64,000 bases of DNA. Source: Mycobacterium szulgai. Lineage in GTDB: Bacteria > Actinomycetota > Actinomycetes > Mycobacteriales > Mycobacteriaceae. A program made the position numbers and the translations under genes. Shown here piece by piece: positions 56,233-64,000 of this stretch. The notes beneath the pieces were generated by a model. It was not told where the DNA came from and did not search any database. It saw only the letters and a program-made list of their open reading frames with translations. Location: assembly GCF_002116635.1 (NCBI RefSeq), contig NZ_LQPW01000019.1:62001-126000 (forward strand). The letters are read 5' to 3'. How positions within the stretch are numbered: the stretch's first letter is position 1; every line of letters starts with the position of its first letter.

Positions 56233-58563
56233 TCAGGCCTTCGCCGCTGACTGCTGCACCGCGGTGTTCTCGGTGTAAAGCGGATGTTCGGGCAACTCTT
56301 CGACCGTGGTGCCGGAGCGGAAGTTGCGCAGCGCCGTCCAGGCGATCCAGACGAACGGCAACACCCCGCCGACAATCAGGATGACGTCACCGGGCATTCG
56401 CAGCCATTCGAGCACCGCGTTGCCCGGCTTGGTGATATAGCCCAGCGACCGCGCCTCGTAATAGCCGTCGTTGACCGAATGGAACAGTTGCATGACGCCC
56501 AGCGGCAGCAGGGTCACGAACACCATCCACGCCAAGCCGATGTTCATGCACCAGAACGAGATTCGGGCCAGCTTCTCGGGCCACTTGTCGGCCGGGATCA
56601 CGTAGCGGAACGCGAACATGGCCAGGCCGACGGCCAGCATGCCGTAAACCCCCATCATCGCGGCGTGCCCGTGGTTGGCCGTCAGCGCGGTGCCGATCTG
56701 GTAGTAGGACACCACTGGAAGGTTGATCAGGAACCCGAAAATGCCGGCGCCCAAGAAGTTCCAGAAGCCCACTGCGACCAGGAACATCACCGCCCAGCGG
56801 TGCGGGAACGGGTTGGCGTCACCGGTCTGCTGGCGCGCGCCGAGCTGCAGGAACGCCCACGCCTCGACGGTGAGGAAGGTCAGCGGAATGACCTCGGCCG
56901 CCGAGAAGAAGGCGCCGAGGGCCATGTGTTCCACCGGGGTGCCGGAGAAGTACAAATGGTGCATGGTGCCGATGACGCCGCCTGCGGAGTACAGGATGAC
57001 GTCCAGGAAGATCACGCCCAGCGCGATCCGCTCGCGCACAACGCCGAGCAGCACGAACATGTAGGCCACCATCACGGTGGTGAACAGTTCGAGGAAGTCC
57101 TCGACCCACAGGTGCACCACCCAGAATCGCCAGAAGTCGGCGACGGTGTAATGGGTGTCACCGCCGGCCAGCAGGCCCACCGTGTAGAACACCGGGATGG
57201 CCAGCCCGGAGAAGAAGAACAGCCACGGCATGTTCATCTTCGACTCGCCTTTGAGCCGCGCCCGCATGCCGCGCCAGATGATCGCGATCCACACGAACAT
57301 GCCGACGATCAGCAGGATCTGCCACAGCCGCGGCAGGTCGAGATACTCCCACTGCTGCGACAACAGCCCGCCTTCGGGGATTACCCCGTAGATCGAGAGC
57401 GCCTCGGTGATCAGCGAGCCGAACACCACCAGCGCGACCGCGCCGAGCAGGACATAGGCCAGCACCGCTTGACGTTTGGGTTCGCGGCGGGCGATGAAGG
57501 GAACCAGGAAGATTCCGCCCGCAAGAAAGGCCGCGGCGGTCCAGAACAGCGCGAGCTGCAGATGCCAGGTACGGGCCAGGTTGTAAGGCAGCACGCGGGC
57601 CAGGTCCAGCCCGAAGAAGGTAGACAGGTCGGCCCGGTAGTGCTCGGCGGCCGCACCCAGCAACGTTTGTGCCAAGAACAACACCGAGACGATCGCAAAG
57701 AACCAGATGCAGGCCCGCTGTGCCGGCGTCAGGCTGACCTGACCGGGCTGGCGGAACGTCAACGTAGATGCCTCGGCCCCGTGCCAACCGACCTTCTGGC
57801 TCCACCGCCCGTAGACGGCGAACATGATCCCGATGCCGCCCAGCAGCGCGATCAGTGACAGCGCCGACCACACGATCACCGCCGCGGTCGGGCCGTTGTC
57901 GACGCGTTGTTCGGCCGGCCAGTTGTTGGTGTAGCTGTACTTGTGACCGGGTCGTTCGGCAGCGGCCGCCCATGCGGTCCAGGCGTAGAACGCCGTCAGA
58001 TCGCGGATTTGCGCCTTATCGGTGATCAGCTGCGGCAGCAACCCGTACTTGGTTGAGTTCTCGCCGAAGTAGGCCGCGTAATGGCTTTCAATCCGGTCGA
58101 ACGCCGCGGCCTGTCGGTTGGTGAACACCAATGTCTTGGTGTCCGGGTTGTAGCGATTGGTGCGGAATTCGGCAACCACCCGCTCGTGCGGTTCGGCGAT
58201 ACCTTCGGCGCGAAATTGGTTCGCGACATCGTCGGTGGCCATGCGCAGGTAATCCGCGGTGTAGTCGGGCCCCAGATAGGCGCCGTGGCCCAGCACCGAG
58301 CCGTACTCCATCAGTCCGCGTGCCTGGTAGAGCTCCTGGCCCTTGGTGATGTCGGCGCCGGTGAACAACACCTGGCCCGACTCGCTGACGACTTTGTCCG
58401 GCATCGGCATGGCCGCCGTGTAGGTGCGGTAGGCCAGTACGCCCATCACCAGAAATCCGAAGATCATCACCAAGGCGACGCCTTGAATCCAGCCCCGGCC
58501 GATCAGGGGCTGCGAGGATTGCTCGCCGGGATTCGGCGGGGACGAAGTCTGCGGAACAGCCAT
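56233..58563 (-). CDS. norZ: Quinol-dependent nitric oxide reductase (qNOR)
   Basis: This 776-residue haem-copper-oxidase superfamily enzyme reduces NO to N2O with quinol. After one N-terminal helix comes a roughly 180-residue periplasmic domain like cytochrome c but without a CxxCH haem site, the mark of the quinol type (FTGADITKGQELYQARGLMEYGSV). About twelve further helices follow. Metal ligands are visible: His484 with Glu488 in HLWVEDFLELF, His535/His536 in GTMHHLYFSGTP, and His631/His633 in TANHGHAAMMG. It heads a three-gene minus operon and is divergent from the Rv3134c homologue; two DosR-like boxes lie between them. Confidence 0.95.
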   Translation of the reverse strand: MAVPQTSSPPNPGEQSSQPLIGRGWIQGVALVMIFGFLVMGVLAYRTYTAAMPMPDKVVSESGQVLFTGADITKGQELYQARGLMEYGSVLGHGAYLGPDYTADYLRMATDDVANQFRAEGIAEPHERVVAEFRTNRYNPDTKTLVFTNRQAAAFDRIESHYAAYFGENSTKYGLLPQLITDKAQIRDLTAFYAWTAWAAAAERPGHKYSYTNNWPAEQRVDNGPTAAVIVWSALSLIALLGGIGIMFAVYGRWSQKVGWHGAEASTLTFRQPGQVSLTPAQRACIWFFAIVSVLFLAQTLLGAAAEHYRADLSTFFGLDLARVLPYNLARTWHLQLALFWTAAAFLAGGIFLVPFIARREPKRQAVLAYVLLGAVALVVFGSLITEALSIYGVIPEGGLLSQQWEYLDLPRLWQILLIVGMFVWIAIIWRGMRARLKGESKMNMPWLFFFSGLAIPVFYTVGLLAGGDTHYTVADFWRFWVVHLWVEDFLELFTTVMVAYMFVLLGVVRERIALGVIFLDVILYSAGGVIGTMHHLYFSGTPVEHMALGAFFSAAEVIPLTFLTVEAWAFLQLGARQQTGDANPFPHRWAVMFLVAVGFWNFLGAGIFGFLINLPVVSYYQIGTALTANHGHAAMMGVYGMLAVGLAMFAFRYVIPADKWPEKLARISFWCMNIGLAWMVFVTLLPLGVMQLFHSVNDGYYEARSLGYITKPGNAVLEWLRMPGDVILIVGGVLPFVWIAWTALRNFRSGTTVEELPEHPLYTENTAVQQSAAKA

Positions 58564-58700
58564 TCCACGATCTCCTGTCTGGCGACGTTGCCGTGGGGCG
58601 CCTTACACGGGGTCGGCATGCGCGCCAAGCGCCCACGAACATCCAATGCCGGTTTTGCCGCGGTGGCAACTGTCGGTTTCGGCCGGTAGTCGCGGCGCGA

Positions 58701-58739
58701 TAGGGACCATTGGCATCGGTCAAGGGACCAATGCCTCTG
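58701..58739. promoter_or_regulatory. Two tandem DosR-box-like sites
   Basis: AGGGACCATTGGCATCG at 58702-58718 and AAGGGACCAATGCCTCTG at 58722-58739 both follow the GGGAC-centred DosR consensus. Their GGG cores are 21 bp apart, i.e. on the same face of the helix. They lie about 65-100 bp upstream of the Rv3134c-like gene and about 140-175 bp upstream of the divergent NO reductase gene, so DosR could control both. Confidence 0.7.
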
Positions 58740-58802
58740 GGCCGGCAGTGTTCTACGCCCATAGCGTTGGGATCAGCAAAAGGTAATAAAGGGGACACCA
58801 CG

Positions 58803-59606
58803 ATGAGCGACATCCATCCAGCTCCGTCAGTGGTCGTCGGTATCGACGGGTCAAGGGCGGCAACGAAAGCGGCGCTCTGGGCCATCGACGAGGCGGTGAG
58901 CCGGGACATCCCGCTGCGGCTGGTCTATGTCATCGATCCGTTGGACTCTTCTGACACCGAGATCAACAATGGTCCGCACACGACCGCCCGGGCTGCGCTG
59001 TCCGACGCCTACCGCGCCGTCGACGCCACCGCAAAGCCGGTGAAGATCGAAACCGAGATTCTGTGGGGACGACCGCTCACCAAGCTGATGCACGAATCGC
59101 GGTCGGCGGTCATGGTCTGTGTCGGATCGATCGGGCTCAACCACGCCCGGCGCGGCGGTGGATCCGTCGCGGCGGCACTGGCCGGCGGGGCGGTGTGCCC
59201 GGTGGCAGTTCTCCACGCCCCGCCGGTCGGCCCGCCAACCCCCGAGATCAGCGCGGTGGTTGCCGAAGTGGACAATGGCTCTGTGCTGCGCCACGCGTTC
59301 GAGGAGGCCAAACTGCGGGGCGTCCCGCTGCGGGCCGTTTGCGCACACGTAGCCGAGACACCCGACGATGTCGGCATCGGAAACGATTCTGCGCAAGCGC
59401 ATTTGAGCCGGCGGCTGGCACGTTGGACGCGGCTGTACCCCGAAGTTCGGGTCGAAGCCGTCGTGGCCAGTGGCAACATCGGCCGCTATCTGAGCGCCGG
59501 CGAGGAAGACCAGTTGTTCGTCACCAACTCTCGCACGGCCGAGGAGCTCTGCGGCGCGTACGGTGCGGGGTGCTCGGTGCTCAGGGTCCGCTGCGGCAAC
59601 TTGTAG
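58803..59606 (+). CDS. Universal stress protein (Rv3134c-like)
   Basis: This 267-residue protein has two USP domains. The first starts [23 protein letters not shown] and has the nucleotide-loop region [20 protein letters not shown]; the second (from about residue 155) is less conserved. It matches M. tuberculosis Rv3134c in length and place, directly before dosR, and is co-transcribed with dosR-dosS there. AAGGGGA precedes the ATG at 58803. It is a DosR-regulon member under hypoxia and NO; its biochemical role is not established. Confidence 0.9.
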   Translation: MSDIHPAPSVVVGIDGSRAATKAALWAIDEAVSRDIPLRLVYVIDPLDSSDTEINNGPHTTARAALSDAYRAVDATAKPVKIETEILWGRPLTKLMHESRSAVMVCVGSIGLNHARRGGGSVAAALAGGAVCPVAVLHAPPVGPPTPEISAVVAEVDNGSVLRHAFEEAKLRGVPLRAVCAHVAETPDDVGIGNDSAQAHLSRRLARWTRLYPEVRVEAVVASGNIGRYLSAGEEDQLFVTNSRTAEELCGAYGAGCSVLRVRCGNL

Positions 59607-59629
59607 GGAGTGATTGGGGGAGTGGGCTC

Positions 59630-62001
<2,372 letters not shown>

Positions 62002-62023
62002 CGATGCGCTGTCCGGTCCGTGG

Positions 62024-62998
62024 CTAGGTCCACTCGACCAGGCGGGCGAGTCTGCGCCGCGGTGTCGACGGCAGCGGATCGGCGTTGATCGGAGCCCAGC
62101 CAACCCGCAGCAACATCTGCGGGTAGCCGCTGGTGCCGAAGACGTCCGCGCGCACCGCGTCGCGAGTTTCGGGGATCTCCAGGGGCTCGGTGATCGGGCA
62201 ACAGGCCAGACCCATCGCCGTCGCCGTCAGCAGGACGACGCTGGTGGCCTCACCCGCGCGCAACCGGGCCAACCGATCGTCGTTCTCGGTGCCAAGTGCG
62301 AGTATCGCGGCACTGTCGTCGGCAGCTGAGACACCTGACGGTTGGGCCAGGTTCGGTCCGGCGAGAAAACGTCCGGGAATTGGGGCGCTGGGTTCCGATG
62401 GCGGCGTGTTGCGGGCTGGGACACCGGCGACCGAGCCGTAGCGTCCGGTCCATGCGGTGAGTTCGCGCATGTACTCCTCATTGCCGATGTGATCGCGAAC
62501 AGCCTGCGTCACAATACGTTTCATCTGTGTCACGGAGTCAACCTGCCGCAGCATGACCCCGCAGCGAGCCGCCCGGGCGGCCATCATGGCGATGTCGCCG
62601 CCCGGCACCGGCCAGGAGCTGTAGGCCCGCCGGTCGGTCCGCCGCCGCGGTATCGCCGCCGCCAGCGCGATGTCGGCCTGTTCGGGGCGGTGCGGCTGGA
62701 CCTCGATGGCAGCCAAGTGGTTCGGGTCTTCCCGGTCCGGCAGACGATTCACCTTGGCTTGCCAGCCCATAGCCGCCAATGCGACGACGCAGTGATTGAG
62801 TGCGACGCCGCAGCTCACGATCAATTCCCGTCCGTCCGGATCGGTGTTGTGCAGCTGCAGGTCGGGTTCGCAGAACAGGTCCAAACTCGTTGGGCCGACC
62901 CGCCACCGCCAGGGTTGCGTGTTGTGGATGGAGGGCGCGCGGGTGGCGAGCGTGAGGACCGTTCGCAGGGTGCCCTCGTCCGGGAATTGGGCGTTCAT
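62024..62998 (-). CDS. Nitroreductase family protein (Rv3131-like, DosR regulon)
   Basis: This is a 324-residue FMN-type nitroreductase-fold protein. It begins MNAQFPDEGTLRTVLTLATRAPSIHNTQPWRW, with the Arg-Ala-Pro-Ser-x-His-Asn-x-Gln-Pro-Trp motif seen in this family, and contains ATSVVLLTATAMGLACCPITEPLE and a closing PQMLLRVGW. Length and place match Rv3131, strongly induced by DosR. It is divergent from tgs1, with DosR-like boxes between them. The physiological substrate is unknown. An open extension upstream of 62998 crosses the promoter and was rejected. Confidence 0.9.
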   Translation of the reverse strand: MNAQFPDEGTLRTVLTLATRAPSIHNTQPWRWRVGPTSLDLFCEPDLQLHNTDPDGRELIVSCGVALNHCVVALAAMGWQAKVNRLPDREDPNHLAAIEVQPHRPEQADIALAAAIPRRRTDRRAYSSWPVPGGDIAMMAARAARCGVMLRQVDSVTQMKRIVTQAVRDHIGNEEYMRELTAWTGRYGSVAGVPARNTPPSEPSAPIPGRFLAGPNLAQPSGVSAADDSAAILALGTENDDRLARLRAGEATSVVLLTATAMGLACCPITEPLEIPETRDAVRADVFGTSGYPQMLLRVGWAPINADPLPSTPRRRLARLVEWT

Positions 62999-63079
62999 TG
63001 CTGCCTTTCCGGTCGCGCAAGCACTCCTGTCCACCACTTTGGTCACGTTTAAGGATTGTCCGACGCGACCCACGGCGGC

Positions 63080-63120
63080 AGGGCACGAAGCCCTTGGCGG
63101 CGAGGGACCTTTGGCCCTGC
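63080..63120. promoter_or_regulatory. DosR-box-like sites between Rv3131 and tgs1 homologues
   Basis: AGGGACCTTTGGCCCT at 63103-63118 fits the DosR consensus very well, and AGGGCACGAAGCCCTT at 63080-63095 is a weaker symmetric copy. They lie about 70-110 bp before tgs1 and on the proper side for the divergent nitroreductase gene, as expected for these DosR-regulon genes. Confidence 0.75.
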
Positions 63121-63187
63121 CGCGTCCCGCCCCGGCGACGGATAGTGGTACTAGGAGTTGCAGATACTTTGGGAAGGGTCGCACACC

Positions 63188-64000
63188 ATGAACCACCTGA
63201 CCACACTGGATGCCGGGTTCCTCAAGGCAGAAGATGCCGATCAGCGGGTGAGCTTGGCGATCGGTGGCCTGGCGGTTATCGAAGGCCGTGCGCCTGACCA
63301 GGAATCCCTGGTATCGACATTCGCGCAACGCATTCGCGGCTGTCCCCGGTTCGGGCAGCGGCTGCGGCTGCGCCCATTCGACCTGGGGGCTCCCGAATGG
63401 GTGGACGATCCGGACTTCGACATCGACCGGCATGTGCGCCGCGTCGCGCTGCCGCACCCAGGCGATGACCGAGAGCTGTTCCGGTTGATTGCCGACGTGA
63501 TGGCCCGGCGGCTGGACCGGGACCTGCCACTGTGGGAGATCTGGGTCATCGAAGGCCTCCGTGACGACCGCTGGGCAATGCTGATCAAACTTCATCACTG
63601 CATGGCCGATGGGATCGCGGCCAGCCACATTCTCGCCGGGCTGTGCGATGACGGACTTCGGGGCAGCTCCACGCACCACCGCGGCGCTGCGCCGCCGGCC
63701 CCGGCGACCAATCAGGCGAGCCTGCTGGGCGGCTTGTGGAACGCCTCGACGGCCGTCGTGGCCAGTGCGGCGCGTGCCGCCCAGGGTGCCGCCGAGATCG
63801 CGATCGGTCTGATGCGCCCGGCCACGTCGCCGCTCAACGGGCCCATCGGGGGGCAGCGTCGCTACGGCGGGGCGCGGGTTGCGCTGGCCGACATCGAGCA
63901 GGTATGCCAGACGTTCGACGTCACCGTCAATGACGTTGCGCTGTCGGCAATCACCGAAAGCTATCGCAATGCTCTGATCAAGCGCGGCGCCCGGCCGGCG
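63188..64000 (+). CDS. tgs1: Triacylglycerol synthase Tgs1 (WS/DGAT family), 3' part missing
   Basis: This diacylglycerol acyltransferase builds storage triacylglycerol during dormancy. The first 271 residues are present, starting MNHLTTLDAGFLKAEDADQ, with the catalytic motif HHCMADG at about residue 138 and DVTVNDVALSAITESYRNAL of the family. It follows the known Tgs1 (Rv3130c) sequence closely, except for a variable stretch around residues 155-185. It starts after AAGGG and is under DosR-like boxes. The C-terminal domain lies beyond the window. Confidence 0.95.
   Translation, partial: MNHLTTLDAGFLKAEDADQRVSLAIGGLAVIEGRAPDQESLVSTFAQRIRGCPRFGQRLRLRPFDLGAPEWVDDPDFDIDRHVRRVALPHPGDDRELFRLIADVMARRLDRDLPLWEIWVIEGLRDDRWAMLIKLHHCMADGIAASHILAGLCDDGLRGSSTHHRGAAPPAPATNQASLLGGLWNASTAVVASAARAAQGAAEIAIGLMRPATSPLNGPIGGQRRYGGARVALADIEQVCQTFDVTVNDVALSAITESYRNALIKRGARPA

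Noticed and set aside
56284..57858. Long open frame on the plus strand (524 codons) opposite the NO reductase
   Set aside because: It is the antisense shadow of a clearly conserved membrane enzyme; its translation is His/Gln/Arg-rich with no domain and arises from GC-rich third positions.

Overview
This window is a GC-rich chromosomal segment of a mycobacterium, probably a slow grower. Several neighbourhoods match the order known around Mycobacterium tuberculosis Rv3130c-Rv3158, here read in the opposite direction: nuoA-nuoM, PPE52 (Rv3144c), Rv3143, fadB4 (Rv3141), fadE23/fadE24 (Rv3140/Rv3139), hisN (Rv3137), a small Rv3136A-like gene, PPE51 (Rv3136), Rv3134c-dosR-dosS, Rv3131 and tgs1 (Rv3130c). 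Names come from remembered protein sequences, not a database search. Into this backbone are set about 40 kb of accessory genes that I do not know from M. tuberculosis.

Layout. (1) 1-13215, minus: the proton-pumping NADH:quinone oxidoreductase operon nuoA to nuoM (nuoM runs off the edge), mostly with 1-8 bp overlaps. (2) 13216-13538: divergent regulatory region, then a PPE gene. (3) 14822-23775, minus: a tightly packed run of eleven genes. From its 5' end these are a homogentisate-dioxygenase-like protein, an alpha/beta hydrolase, a class III CoA-transferase, an HMG-CoA-lyase-like enzyme, a TetR regulator, an LvaC/LvaA/LvaB-like cassette (acyl-CoA dehydrogenase, kinase, DUF6285), an NTF2-fold protein, a YceI protein and the orphan receiver Rv3143. 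(4) 23866-26747: two MDR reductases (fadB4 and an AcuI/YhdH type) and a divergent aldo/keto reductase, followed by a decayed transporter fragment. (5) 27325-37000: a divergent meta-cleavage pathway (flavin hydroxylase, extradiol dioxygenase, C-C hydrolase and amidohydrolase on minus; TetR, acetaldehyde dehydrogenase and 4-hydroxy-2-oxovalerate aldolase on plus), controlled from a twin palindrome. The plus operon continues into acetolactate decarboxylase and catabolic acetolactate synthase. (6) 37194-49755, plus: a deazaflavin-type reductase, then a fully reducing single-module polyketide synthase, a PLP alpha-oxoamine synthase, an MmpL transporter and a SAM methyltransferase. This looks like a complete pathway for an amino-lipid. 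(7) 49747-54712: fadE23, fadE24, hisN, an Rv3136A-like gene and PPE51. (8) 54788-58563, minus: quinol-dependent NO reductase, a membrane protein with a four-cysteine motif, and an SPFH/stomatin protein. (9) 58803-64000: the dormancy regulator genes and two DosR-regulon effectors, the last cut by the window edge.

How it fits together. The conserved backbone deals with respiration, fatty-acid oxidation and the hypoxia/NO response. The accessory genes add a putative NO-detoxifying unit divergent from, and sharing apparent DosR boxes with, the dosRS operon; ring-cleavage catabolism whose pyruvate product could go to acetoin; a phosphorylation-dependent 4-hydroxyacyl-CoA pathway; and a putative polyketide amino-lipid pathway with its own exporter. 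I saw no tRNA, rRNA, CRISPR array or intact insertion sequence.
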